Below are positions 32,665-40,802 of a stretch of DNA of 64,000 nt, in pieces (the stretch's first letter is position 1; every line of letters starts with the position of its first letter). The notes beneath the pieces were generated by a model. It saw only the letters and a program-made list of their open reading frames with translations, was not told the DNA's origin and searched no databases. The DNA comes from Methylobacterium sp. BTF04 (GTDB taxonomy: Bacteria > Pseudomonadota > Alphaproteobacteria > Rhizobiales > Beijerinckiaceae): the NCBI RefSeq assembly GCF_010692745.1, contig NZ_JAAHTB010000016.1:1-64000 (forward strand), written 5' to 3'. Position numbers and translations under genes: made by a program.

Positions 32665-33801
32665 GTGCACTGACTCAGACGGATGGTTCAGGGGATCGGC
32701 TGACAGCCGCGAGGATGTCGGTGGCTGGCTTGGTCCAGACGAAGGGTTTGGCGTTCCGGTTGTGCTCGGCGATATAGCGTTTGATCGCTGCTTGCAGGTC
32801 GACGACGCCGGTGAAGGAGCCTCGCCGCAGCCGACGACGGGTCAGCGCTGAGAAGAAGCCCTCAACGGCGTTGAGCCAGGAGGCTGAGGTCGGAGTGAAG
32901 TGGAAGGTCCAGCGCGGGTGCCGGGCGAGCCAAGCGCGTACCTTCGGATGTTTGTGGGTGGCGACGTTGTCGAGGATCGCGTGGATCGCCTTGCCGGGCG
33001 GGACAGTGGCCTCGACGGCGTTGAGGAACCGGATGAACTCACCGTTCCGGTGGCGCTGCATGCAGCGGCCGAGCACGGTGCCCGCCAGGACGTCGAGGGC
33101 GGCAAACAGCGTCGTGGTGCCGTGACGGGTATAGTCGTGGGTCTGGGCGAGGGGATGGCCTGGGGCGAGCGGACGGTCAGGGCGGGTTCGCTCCAGTGCC
33201 TGGATCTGGCTCTTCTCATCGAGGGACAGCACCACCGCATGGTCGGGTGGAGCCATGTAGAGGCCGACGACATCCTCGACCTTGGCGGCGAAGGCGGGAT
33301 CGCGCGAGCGCTTGAACGTGCGCAGTCGATGCGGCTGGAGGCGGTGAGCGTCCCAGATCCGTTGCACGGCGCGCAACGAGATCCCGACAGCGCGGGCCAC
33401 GGCACGGCCGGTCCAGTGCGTGACCTCGCCCGGCGGCTCCGAGCAGGTCAGCGCCAGCACCTCGGCCACCGTCTCGGTCGAATGGGGCGGCGTGCCGGGC
33501 GGACGCGTCTTGTCGCGCAGCAGACCTTCGACGCCCGCCTCGGCGTAGCGCCGCTGCCAGCGCCATACGGCCGGGCGACTGACGCCCGCCCGCCGAGCGA
33601 CGTCTTGGACACTCAAGCGCTCGGCCGAGAGCAGGACGATGCGGGCGCGCTGAGTGTGTTTGAGCGGGCGGGAGCGGTCGCTGGCAATCGCAGCCAACCG
33701 TGCCGCGCAGGTCGCATCGAGGAGCACGCATACCGTCTGAGCCATCGCCCAGACTCGCACGTCTCATCGTACGCGTGAATCCTCTGTCCGCGTCACTGCA
33801 C
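32665..33801. mobile_element. IS630-family insertion sequence
   Basis: A 1137-bp element bounded by TA on both sides (32663-32664, 33802-33803), as IS630/Tc1 elements are. The ends are imperfect inverted repeats: GTGCACTGACTCAGAC on the left against GTGCAGTGACGCGGAC on the right complement. It has one transposase gene and interrupts a passenger gene of the larger transposon, so it came second. Confidence 0.92.
32675..33745 (-). CDS. IS630 family transposase
   Basis: A 356-residue transposase. An N-terminal helix-turn-helix pair (SVQDVARRAGVSRPAVWRW) is followed by the DDE core: Asp in VVLSLDEKSQIQ, Asp in IHAILDNVATHK, and Glu in SWLNAVEGFFS. It looks full length and intact. The start at 33745 (MAQTVCVLLDA) is preferred; a GTG five codons upstream is possible. 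Confidence 0.93.
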   Translation of the reverse strand: MAQTVCVLLDATCAARLAAIASDRSRPLKHTQRARIVLLSAERLSVQDVARRAGVSRPAVWRWQRRYAEAGVEGLLRDKTRPPGTPPHSTETVAEVLALTCSEPPGEVTHWTGRAVARAVGISLRAVQRIWDAHRLQPHRLRTFKRSRDPAFAAKVEDVVGLYMAPPDHAVVLSLDEKSQIQALERTRPDRPLAPGHPLAQTHDYTRHGTTTLFAALDVLAGTVLGRCMQRHRNGEFIRFLNAVEATVPPGKAIHAILDNVATHKHPKVRAWLARHPRWTFHFTPTSASWLNAVEGFFSALTRRRLRRGSFTGVVDLQAAIKRYIAEHNRNAKPFVWTKPATDILAAVSRSPEPSV

Positions 33802-34397
33802 TAGGCGTTTCTCCTGGCATTGTCAGCGGCCAACCCGCTCGCGTTAGGGCGCCAGAGATTTGCAGCGATAAGAACGATGAGTCAGGGTCTCTTTCCCGCC
33901 ATGATAAAACAATCTGTTTCTTAGGGGTGTCCTTTATTCGCTTAAGAAAAAGCTCTTCTCTAAGCTGGCGTGGGTTCAATTTTTGTCGCATTTCTTCTAG
34001 CTTTAACTCAGCGGTAGCCGTCCGTTCGTTGGACGCTGCTGCTCTTTCGTTGGCTTTTGCAGTCTCTGCTTCAAGCGCAGCCGATCGCTCTCCAGCGCTA
34101 GACTTATATTCCTCAAGTTCTCGCTTGGAATTTTCATTTTCAGAGCGTGTTAGTAATACTACGGATCTTGTAGTCCAAACTACAGCGACAGCGGCAAGCG
34201 CTGCGACCGTGAGAGATACAAGCATTAGCTGTTCCCAAGAGCGCAGATCTATGCCAAACACCGTCAGCCTCTCTCTCTTGGACGAGCTACTTTTTCTGAT
34301 TTGCAGATTATCTGTCTTAGGCATTATCGTTGCCCCGCTTGCGATCTCTGTACGTAACAAAGAGCGTCATTATTAGGCCGACGAGATAAAGCTTTGG

Positions 34398-34631
34398 TCA
34401 CAAGCTTGATAGATCTATTGCCTCGCATTCTAGCGCCGTCAGACTCGCTAAAAAAAATGTTGCGGCAAATGTGCCGCGGCTGAGTTTATTGGCGATTGAT
34501 GCTTCCGTTTCTTTCAATCCGTGCGCCTCAAGGCGCCTCGCAAGCTCGGCGTAGCTCACCTCAGCCCGCTTCAACTCGGCTTTGAGGAACCGTTTCACCC
34601 GGTCCTCCCACGTCGTCGCTTTTTCAGCCAT
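34398..34631 (-). CDS. DUF6471-like small DNA-binding protein
   Basis: A 77-residue basic protein of the DUF6471 kind. Helices AELARRLEAHGLKETEASIANKLSRG (about 28-53; core motif LARRLEAHGL) resemble a phage-repressor-type helix-turn-helix. It lies divergent from the transposase gene with 105 bases between, where an inverted repeat is seen, so it may control transposition. Role inferred. Confidence 0.7.
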   Translation of the reverse strand: MAEKATTWEDRVKRFLKAELKRAEVSYAELARRLEAHGLKETEASIANKLSRGTFAATFFLASLTALECEAIDLSSL

Positions 34632-34663
34632 GCCGCGCCTCTTTTCTGAGCCTGCTTCCTATC

Positions 34664-34713
34664 ATATCTGAGATTTTCCTGTTGCAAAAGGCAGCCCATA
34701 TCATCTCAAATAT
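34664..34713. promoter_or_regulatory. Inverted repeat between DUF6471 gene and transposase
   Basis: ATATCTGAGAT (34664-34674) and ATCTCAAATAT (34703-34713) form an inverted repeat matching at 10 of 11 positions. The AT-rich spacer also repeats GATAT-like words. A candidate operator for the divergent small DNA-binding protein. Confidence 0.4.
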
Positions 34714-34736
34714 GCGATATAGATCGCGGATATGAC

Positions 34737-35723
34737 ATGGCACAGCACTTTCTCCTCTCCGTCCGCGCCAAGACCCTGAGCCTCGCTCAGGTCATGCGGA
34801 TGACGGACGACCAGGCCGAGGCGACGTTCCGCATGGTCCGTTGGCCCGAGACCAAGGGCGCCCCGGTGTGCAGCCACTGCGGCGGTCTGAACGCCTACGA
34901 TTGCCGCCGCCCGAACGGCGCCCCGCGCTTCCGCTGCCGAGCCTGCCGCAAGGACTTCTCCATCACGTCGGGCACGCTGTTCGCCTCGCATAAGCTCCCG
35001 CTGCGCGGCTACCTCGCGGCCATCGCCATCTTCGTCAACGAGGTGAAGGGCAAGAGCGCCCTGGCCCTCACGCGCGATCTCGGCGTCCCCTACAAGTGTG
35101 CCTTCGTGCTGTGCCACAAGCTGCGCGAGGCGATGGCGGTTGAGATGAAGGGCCGTGTCGTCGGCGGCGAGGGCAAGACGGTGGAGGTCGATGGGGGCTA
35201 CTTCGGCGGGTACATCAAGCCTGCCAACTACAAGGCCAACCGCGTTGATCGCCGGCTCGCCCGCAACCAGAACGGCAAGCGCGAGTGCGTCGTCATCGTG
35301 CGCGAGCGCGGCGGCAACTCGGTTCCGGCCGTGTTCCGCACCGAGGGCGCCGCGCTCTCTTTCATCAAGGCACGCGTCGCTAAGGGCACCGTCGTTCACG
35401 CCGACGAGGCGTCATCCTGGGATGCGCTCCACGCTCAGTACGAGGTCAAACGCATCAATCACCAGCAGGCTTACAGCGAGGCCGGCGCCTGCACGAACAT
35501 GGCCGAGGAGTACTTCTCCCGCCTCCGTCGCGCTGAGGCCGGGCATCACCACCACATCGCGGGCGTGTACCTCCTCCGCTACGCTCAGGAGGCGTCATGG
35601 CGCGAGGATCACCGCCGGGAGGCCAGCGGCGCTCAGTACGAGCGCGTCGCCGAGCTGGCAATGAAGCGCGGCCCGTCCGTGGATTTCTGCGGCTACTGGC
35701 AGCGGCACCTAAAAGCCGCGTAA
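34737..35723 (+). CDS. IS1595 family transposase (ISXO2-like)
   Basis: A 328-residue transposase. A zinc ribbon (CSHCGG...CRACRKDF, residues about 42-75) precedes the ISXO2-like catalytic domain with Asp in VDGGYFGG and Asp in VHADEASSWD, and the NMAEEYFSRLRRAEAGHHH region near the last catalytic residues. It ends TKAA-like in KAA after a complete domain. No stops or shifts: likely active. High GC3 contrasts with the AT-rich passenger genes on both sides. Confidence 0.92.
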   Translation: MAQHFLLSVRAKTLSLAQVMRMTDDQAEATFRMVRWPETKGAPVCSHCGGLNAYDCRRPNGAPRFRCRACRKDFSITSGTLFASHKLPLRGYLAAIAIFVNEVKGKSALALTRDLGVPYKCAFVLCHKLREAMAVEMKGRVVGGEGKTVEVDGGYFGGYIKPANYKANRVDRRLARNQNGKRECVVIVRERGGNSVPAVFRTEGAALSFIKARVAKGTVVHADEASSWDALHAQYEVKRINHQQAYSEAGACTNMAEEYFSRLRRAEAGHHHHIAGVYLLRYAQEASWREDHRREASGAQYERVAELAMKRGPSVDFCGYWQRHLKAA

Positions 35724-35810
35724 ATACGGCATCAATATCACTGATACCGTCGCGCCCAGAAAAAAGCGCGACGTATCAATCATTTCATGCGCAAGGGAAA
35801 GTGTCAATGT

Positions 35811-36479
35811 CTATGAGCTAGCCCCTGCCGTGATCAGCGCCGCTCCTAGAAATACATATCGATAAACAATATAGGTAATAACAGCTCCAGCAAGAAGGTG
35901 CCCAAACCACCATGAATTTACAAACAAAAACGTTTTAAATCTATACCAAGTCTTGTGGGGAAACTGCCAACTCCAAGGATATTCCCTTGGGAAGAGATGC
36001 GGCTTATGGACTATTTCTCTATAGAAATCGACGTTGTCGTGATTGATAGGGCACTCATCAAGCGCGCTCTGATAATTTTTCTGTAACTCTTCAAGTCTAA
36101 CACGTGCATTATCAACGCTGCCTTCAACATCAATGTTCTTCAATTCGTAATTTATTGTCGCTATTTTTCTTGCGCATTGATGCAATAACTCTCCTTGATG
36201 ATAAAAGTTTTGCGACCCATCTAACAAAGAGGTAAATATGACAAAAACCGACAATACCACTGAGCATGCTAGCAAGATTTGATTTTGAGATTGCTCTAGC
36301 TTTAGTATGTTTGGTATAAGAGATAGCGCTATCACATACAACGAAAGTAGAGATACTATATACGAAGACCCTCTCTGTCGCCCTGCCAACCGTAGATTTG
36401 CCTGAAATCGGACGTCGCGGGTAATCTCAGCGCTTCGCTTGAAATCTTTTAAAGCAGATTTTAAAGCCTCATCTGACAT
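35811..36479 (-). CDS. SLATT-domain membrane protein (predicted pore-forming effector)
   Basis: A 222-residue protein of the SLATT type, closest by eye to SLATT family 5. A charged N-terminus is followed by two adjacent membrane spans (about residues 38-60 and 68-90), a soluble helical middle with HQCARKIATINYEL, and a further hydrophobic segment (about 190-215). SLATT proteins are predicted membrane-disrupting effectors of nucleotide-signalling or reverse-transcriptase conflict systems. Here no sensor or nucleotide synthase is adjacent. GGAG precedes the start. AT-rich codons differ from the chromosome. Confidence 0.75.
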   Translation of the reverse strand: MSDEALKSALKDFKRSAEITRDVRFQANLRLAGRQRGSSYIVSLLSLYVIALSLIPNILKLEQSQNQILLACSVVLSVFVIFTSLLDGSQNFYHQGELLHQCARKIATINYELKNIDVEGSVDNARVRLEELQKNYQSALDECPINHDNVDFYREIVHKPHLFPREYPWSWQFPHKTWYRFKTFLFVNSWWFGHLLAGAVITYIVYRYVFLGAALITAGASS

Positions 36480-36588
36480 CGCGTGCTCCCGACTATTTCC
36501 TCAGACAAATAGCCGTCTTTTTGCCAGTTTCAACCGTGCAACTGTCTGGCGCCCTTACTAGCGTCCACTCTGGTAGGAACGAATAAGA

Positions 36589-37020
36589 CTAAGCTCGCAC
36601 CCACCCCTTCAACTCCCCCTCAAGCGGCGCCTCCCGTGCGTGCTCGCCCTGCTTGAGCTTCCACAGGCAGGCGCCGACCCGCTTCCGTATCATCTGCAAC
36701 ATGGTCGGATCGTCGGGGTTGAGCCCGCGCGCCGTCATCACCGTTCGGGCGATGTCTCGGGAGGTCACAGGGCCTTCCGCGAGCCGTAGAGCGCCCATGA
36801 CGTGCCGCATCATCTCGCCCCGGAAGGCGGCGTGACGGGGCGGGTACTGGCGGTTCGGGATCGCTCCCGTGTCCGCGTCCGAATCAAAGATGCGAATGGC
36901 CGCGTCTATCGCATCCAGGTCCGTGACGAGCTTCCGTAGCTCCATCTGCGTGTGTTCGATCTGGCCGGCGATCTCGGCCCGCTTGCGGACTAAGCCCCGC
37001 AGCACATGTTCGTTTTTCAT
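36589..37020 (-). CDS. Passenger protein of unknown function, coiled-coil plus winged-helix-like
   Basis: A 143-residue protein. The N-terminal 45 residues form a coiled coil (RKRAEIAGQIEHTQMELRKL). The C-terminal part GPVTSRDIARTVMTARGLNP and LQMIRKRVGACLWKLKQ looks like a winged helix. I recall the same type of protein beside IS1595-family transposases in many bacteria. It is the last gene before the right inverted repeat. A role in transposition or DNA binding is inferred. Confidence 0.65.
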   Translation of the reverse strand: MKNEHVLRGLVRKRAEIAGQIEHTQMELRKLVTDLDAIDAAIRIFDSDADTGAIPNRQYPPRHAAFRGEMMRHVMGALRLAEGPVTSRDIARTVMTARGLNPDDPTMLQMIRKRVGACLWKLKQGEHAREAPLEGELKGWVRA

Positions 37021-37050
37021 GGCCCCGAGATGGGGCTAAGGTGCTGAGAA

Positions 37051-37078
37051 CGCTTGTGGCGTTTGCGCCCTAATACCG
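37051..37078. repeat. Right terminal inverted repeat of the IS1595-type element
   Basis: Twenty-eight bases, inverted match to 32285-32312 with two differences. Followed directly by the target duplication CTCAAGTT. Confidence 0.92.
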
Positions 37079-37085
37079 CTCAAGT

Positions 37086-37121
37086 TCCCTCAGGTTTCAT
37101 TCGCGTCGATGACGCTCACGT
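37086..37121 (-). repeat. First unit of the 36-bp tandem repeat (atzH 3' end)
   Basis: This unit contains the last ten sense codons and stop of the atzH-like gene plus six following bases. Two further units lie beyond the transposon at 32212-32283. Confidence 0.8.
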
Positions 37122-37479
37122 GGGCCGCCACCACTTTCCAGCCGTCCGGCAACCGGACCCAGGTCTGGCTCTGGCGGCCGATTCGGCCGGGGGCGCCGGC
37201 GCGGGTGAACAGCGTCATCGCCACCGCCGTATCGCGCCCGTAGGTGGTGATCACCGTGTCCCGCAGCGTGCGCTCCAAGCCCACGGCCGAGCGGCCGCGG
37301 CGGAAGGCGCGGATCGCGTCCATCCCGTAGAGGTTCTCGGCGGCTCCGTACCGGATGGTGCGGGGATCGTCGTGGAACAGCGCCTCCAGCGTCGCCACGT
37401 CGTTGCCGATCAGGGCCGCCTCATAGGTACGAAACACCGCCTCCACTTCGGCCTTCACCGCCGCCGCGTCGATCTCCAT
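37090..37479 (-). CDS. AtzH/HpxZ-like NTF2-fold protein
   Basis: A 129-residue protein of the DUF3225 type, related to AtzH of cyanurate breakdown and HpxZ of oxalurate breakdown. It has the cone-shaped NTF2-like fold pattern with FRTYEAALIGNDVATLEALF at the start and VRLPDGWKVVAAHVSVID at the end. The start at 37479 follows GGAGACGGGAAT. It lies 23 bases after atzE. AtzH was shown elsewhere to be an amidohydrolase acting on 1,3-dicarboxyurea, so a matching step is possible here. The transposon lies 11 bases beyond its stop. Confidence 0.8.
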   Translation of the reverse strand: MEIDAAAVKAEVEAVFRTYEAALIGNDVATLEALFHDDPRTIRYGAAENLYGMDAIRAFRRGRSAVGLERTLRDTVITTYGRDTAVAMTLFTRAGAPGRIGRQSQTWVRLPDGWKVVAAHVSVIDANET

Positions 37480-37502
37480 TCCCGTCTCCTGGTCCGGCCC
37501 GC

Positions 37503-38897
37503 TCACAGCCGCGCCACCGGCGCATGCACGATTCCGTCGCGCTCCAGGCGGCGCGCCACCCGCAACGCCAGATCCTCGCGCCAAGGCGCCGCGATCACCT
37601 GCACGCCGAGGGGCAAGCCGGCGTCGAGCCAGACCGGGACCGCCACCACCGGCAGGCCGATGAACGAGATCGGCTGCGTGAACACGCCGACATTGGCCCG
37701 CACCGGCAGGGTGACCCCGTCGAGGACGAAGTCTGTCTGGCCGGAGGCCGGCGCCCGGCACGGCGTCGCCGGGGCCAGGATGACGTCGACGTCGCGAAAC
37801 AGCTCCAGCACCGCCGCCCGGTACCAGCGCCGGAAGCGCTGCGCCCGCTCGATGAAGGGCGCGGGGATCATCGCCCCGGCGATGAGCCGATCCCGCACCG
37901 CCGGGTCGAAATCGGCGGCGCGGCTGCGCAGGCGGTCGAGATGCAGCGCCGCCCCTTCCGCCGCGGTGATCAGATAGGCCGCCGCACGGGCCCGCGCCGC
38001 CTCCGGGAGCTCGACCCGGTCGCTGCAGCCGAGCGCCCGCGCGACCACCTCCACCGCGAGAAACGCCTCCGGATCGCCGCCGCGGGAAAAGTAGCCGCCG
38101 GCCACCGCGATGCGCAGGCCGTCGAGGCCGGCCTCCAGCGTGGCGGTCACCGGTTCGGGGGGGCGCGCCGTCGCCGCCGGATCATCGGCATCCGGCCCCT
38201 GCATCGCGTCGTAGCCGAGGGCGAGGTCGGTGACGCTGCGGGCGAGCGGCCCGAGATGATCGAAGCTGCTGACGAAGGGGAAGCTTCCCGCCCGCGTCAG
38301 CCGCCCATAGGTGGGCTTGAGGCCGAAGCAGCCGCAGAAGGCGGCCGGCACCCGGATCGAGCCGTTGGTGTCGGAGCCGAGCGCGATCGGCACGAGGCCC
38401 GCCGCCACCGCGCCGCCGGAGCCCCCCGACGAGCCCCCCGACATGTGGCCGAGCGCGTGCGGGTTGCGCGTCGCGCCGTCGTGGATGTTCTCACCGGTGA
38501 AGTCGTAGGCGTACTCGCCCATGTTGAGGCCGCCGACCAGGATCGCCCCCGCCGCCTCCATCCGGCGGATCAGGGCGCCGTCGCGCAGGGCCGGGGGGCG
38601 GTCGCGGTTGATCTTCGATCCCGCCCGCGTCGGCAGGCCCTCGATGTCGAACAGGTTTTTCACCGCGAACGGCACCCCGGCGAGCGGCCCGAGCGTCTCG
38701 CCCCGCGCCCGGGCCGCATCCTGCGCCGCGGCGCGGGCGCCGGCCCGCTCGGGCAGCACGTCGGTGAACGCGTTCACGGCGGGATCGACCCGCCCGATCC
38801 GCGCCAGGGTCGCCGCCACCGTGGCGGCGGCGCTGGTGGTCCCGTCCCGGAAGGCGGCGGCCAAAGCCGCGGCGGTCAGGGTGGCCGGATCATGCAT
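37503..38897 (-). CDS. AtzE family amidohydrolase
   Basis: A 464-residue amidase-signature enzyme, like AtzE (1-carboxybiuret hydrolase) and HpxY-type enzymes. The triad is Lys80 in GVPFAVKNL, Ser156/157 in SGGSSGGSGG and Ser180 in GSDTNGSIRVPA. It begins 5 bases after the AtzG-like gene; AtzE needs AtzG as a small subunit, so a heteromer is expected. The open frame continues upstream over atzG in another frame and was cut at MHDPATL. Exact substrate (carboxybiuret, oxalurate or another ureide) is open. Confidence 0.85.
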   Translation of the reverse strand: MHDPATLTAAALAAAFRDGTTSAAATVAATLARIGRVDPAVNAFTDVLPERAGARAAAQDAARARGETLGPLAGVPFAVKNLFDIEGLPTRAGSKINRDRPPALRDGALIRRMEAAGAILVGGLNMGEYAYDFTGENIHDGATRNPHALGHMSGGSSGGSGGAVAAGLVPIALGSDTNGSIRVPAAFCGCFGLKPTYGRLTRAGSFPFVSSFDHLGPLARSVTDLALGYDAMQGPDADDPAATARPPEPVTATLEAGLDGLRIAVAGGYFSRGGDPEAFLAVEVVARALGCSDRVELPEAARARAAAYLITAAEGAALHLDRLRSRAADFDPAVRDRLIAGAMIPAPFIERAQRFRRWYRAAVLELFRDVDVILAPATPCRAPASGQTDFVLDGVTLPVRANVGVFTQPISFIGLPVVAVPVWLDAGLPLGVQVIAAPWREDLALRVARRLERDGIVHAPVARL

Positions 38898-38902
38898 CGG
38901 GT

Positions 38903-39106
38903 TCACGCGGTGTAGACCGGGGCCGGCTCGGCCGCGTCGGGGAGGGGAAAGCCGCCGACGAGGTCCGCCGCGGCGCACAGGACGCTGAGGTTGCTGCCGA
39001 TGGCGCCGATCCAGGCGGGATCGAGGGGGATGGCCAGCAGCGCGGCCGCGGCGGTGATATAGGCGTCGGGGCCGGTGGCCGGCGGTGGAGCGTTGGTCTC
39101 CGACAT
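38903..39106 (-). CDS. AtzG-like small subunit (DUF4089)
   Basis: A 67-residue protein, the size of AtzG, which stabilises AtzE. The start at 39106 has an AAGGA ribosome site 7 bases upstream. Sequence around YITAAAALLAIPLDPAWIG and the end PAPVYTA fits DUF4089. It lies 11 bases after the permease stop and 5 before atzE. Confidence 0.8.
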   Translation of the reverse strand: MSETNAPPPATGPDAYITAAAALLAIPLDPAWIGAIGSNLSVLCAAADLVGGFPLPDAAEPAPVYTA

Positions 39107-39117
39107 GGGCTGTCCTT

Positions 39118-40731
39118 CTATTCGGCCGGCATGGCGGCGTGTGCCGGTGCCGGCTTCGGCGCTTCGGCGGTGGCCGTGCGCGAGGCCGCATAGAGCAGAC
39201 CCGCCACCATCAGGTAGGCAAGCGCCAGGCCGGGCGTCACCGCGAGGCCGACGGCCGGTCCGTGCATGAAGCCGAAGAAGGTCAGCACCGCGCCGGCGGC
39301 GGAAAACGCGGCGGCCTTGGCGAAATCGCGCTCGATGATGAACACCGCGATCGCTCCGAGGATCAATCCGCCGAGGATCGCCCCCTCGCCCAGCACCCCG
39401 AGGCCCGCATAGAGCACGCCGGCCTGCCCGAGCTTGTCGAGCCCCACCGCCGCCGCGCTGGTGCCGGCGGCTCCGAGCGCTCCGTCGATGAGGGTCTTGC
39501 CCCAGGCGGCCAGATGCGGCGCGAAGGCGAGCACGATCGCCGGGGCATGGGAATGGGGCGTCTCCTGGAACGCCTGCGCCCCGATCAGCATGCCGATGTA
39601 GAGCAGGATCGGCGCGATCGCGACCACCGGCACCAGGCTCGACAGCAGCGAGATCAGGTTGAACCAGGCGAGCAGCAGGATCACCGCGCCGGTGGCGAAG
39701 GAATAGCCGATGCGGCCTCCCATCGCCTTCCAGCCGGGGTGGCCGATATAGACCGCGTTGATGAACGGGTTGCCCATCAGGCAGCCGATCAGGCTCACCA
39801 CTCCGTCCGCGGTGAGCACGCGGGTGGTGGGATAGGGGTCGCCCGCCACCTCGGCGCTCTCGACGTTGTCCATGGCCTCGACGAGGTCGTAGATGCCGAA
39901 CGGGATCGCGGTGACGAGGATGATCCCGATGAATTCGAAGCCGGCGAAGACGTGGCCGACCGCCGGCAGCGGCACCGAGAACCCGACGCCCTGGAGCGCC
40001 GCGGCGAGACCGGGCCCGCTGACGCCGCCCATGTCCAGGCCGAAGATCTTGGCGCCCCACGCCACCCCCATGCCGAACAGGATGGCGACGAGGCCCGCCG
40101 GCAGGCGGCCGGGGTAGCGCAGGCCGCCGAACCACGCGAGCAGGATGATCGCGAACGACACCACCCCGATCACCGGCGTGGTGATGAGTTCGAGCGCCGG
40201 ACGCATGGCGATGAAGGTCACCGAGACCCCGGCTAGGGTGCCGAGCAGGGCGGCACGCGGGGTGATCCGCCGGATCAGGGGCGCCGCGAACCCGCCGATC
40301 ATCAGGATGAAGCTCTGGATGAACACCCAGGCGAGCCCCGCTTCCCAGGCCTTGATCGGATCGCCGGTGGCGAGCTTGATCGGCAGCATGATCACGAACA
40401 CGACGATGAACATGTGCGGCACGCTGATGCCCGAGGGCAGCGCGCAGACGTCGTCGCGCCCGGTGGCCGCGGCGAGCCGGTAGGCCAGCCAGCCGTAATA
40501 CGCGGTGGAGAGGCACAGCATCAGCCCCACCGCGGGCAGGATGCGCCCGAAGGTGATGGCGTCGGGCATGCCCAGCACGAAGCGCAACAGGCCGGTGAGC
40601 ACCAGCAGGTTGACGAGGATGTTGGTGCCGAAGCCGAAGAAGGCGTTCCAGTCGCCCGGCACCCAGAGGCTGGGCGGCAAGCCCTTGCCGATCCCCGCCG
40701 CCGGCCGTGTCCCGTGTGCTCCCGCCGCCAT
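39118..40731 (-). CDS. NCS2-type nucleobase/ureide permease
   Basis: A 537-residue inner-membrane transporter with about 12 to 14 predicted segments. It belongs to the xanthine/uracil permease superfamily, with GGFAAPLIRRITPRAALLGTLAG and GIYDLVEAMDNVESAE segments typical of the larger AzgA-like branch. The start at 40731 follows GAGGAGCACGAGC. Being directly upstream of atzG-atzE-atzH and after the biuret-hydrolase-like gene, it probably imports their substrate. Confidence 0.82.
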   Translation of the reverse strand: MAAGAHGTRPAAGIGKGLPPSLWVPGDWNAFFGFGTNILVNLLVLTGLLRFVLGMPDAITFGRILPAVGLMLCLSTAYYGWLAYRLAAATGRDDVCALPSGISVPHMFIVVFVIMLPIKLATGDPIKAWEAGLAWVFIQSFILMIGGFAAPLIRRITPRAALLGTLAGVSVTFIAMRPALELITTPVIGVVSFAIILLAWFGGLRYPGRLPAGLVAILFGMGVAWGAKIFGLDMGGVSGPGLAAALQGVGFSVPLPAVGHVFAGFEFIGIILVTAIPFGIYDLVEAMDNVESAEVAGDPYPTTRVLTADGVVSLIGCLMGNPFINAVYIGHPGWKAMGGRIGYSFATGAVILLLAWFNLISLLSSLVPVVAIAPILLYIGMLIGAQAFQETPHSHAPAIVLAFAPHLAAWGKTLIDGALGAAGTSAAAVGLDKLGQAGVLYAGLGVLGEGAILGGLILGAIAVFIIERDFAKAAAFSAAGAVLTFFGFMHGPAVGLAVTPGLALAYLMVAGLLYAASRTATAEAPKPAPAHAAMPAE

Positions 40732-40802
40732 GCTCGTGCTCCTCGTATCCGGTGGTGCCGCTCCCGCGCTCTCGCGAAATCCGTGTGTTTTGCAACCCTG
40801 CG

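Larger units (their letters stand above)
32415..34324 (-). pseudogene. Passenger membrane/coiled-coil protein gene split by IS630
   Basis: The 5' part (34324 to 33804) encodes a short cytoplasmic head, one membrane span (MLVSLTVAALAAVAVVWTT), a Glu/Ala-rich coiled coil and the start of a globular domain. The 3' part (32662 to 32415) encodes the rest, ending WIVVEPAWRIFPK. Removing the IS630 element with one TA rejoins GETPS and DIARCVGLGG in frame with no lost base, giving a protein of about 256 residues from the ATG at 34324 (268 from an in-frame upstream start at 34360). As it stands, the truncated product would end in residues from the insertion. Function unknown. Confidence 0.85.
32285..37078. 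mobile_element. IS1595-family transposon with passenger genes
   Basis: A 4794-bp element with 28-bp terminal inverted repeats (26 of 28 identical, inner part GGCGCAAACGCCACAAGCG) and an 8-bp target duplication CTCAAGTT at 32277-32284 and 37079-37086; 8 bp is the size known for IS1595. Inside are the transposase and four passenger genes: an interrupted membrane/coiled-coil gene, a DUF6471-like gene, a SLATT gene and a 143-residue gene. An IS630-family element is nested at 32665-33801. Confidence 0.93.

Noticed and set aside
38903..40795. 630-residue minus-strand frame covering most of the NCS2 permease
   Set aside because: Only its last 67 residues are real (AtzG-like); the rest is the permease gene read in the wrong frame.
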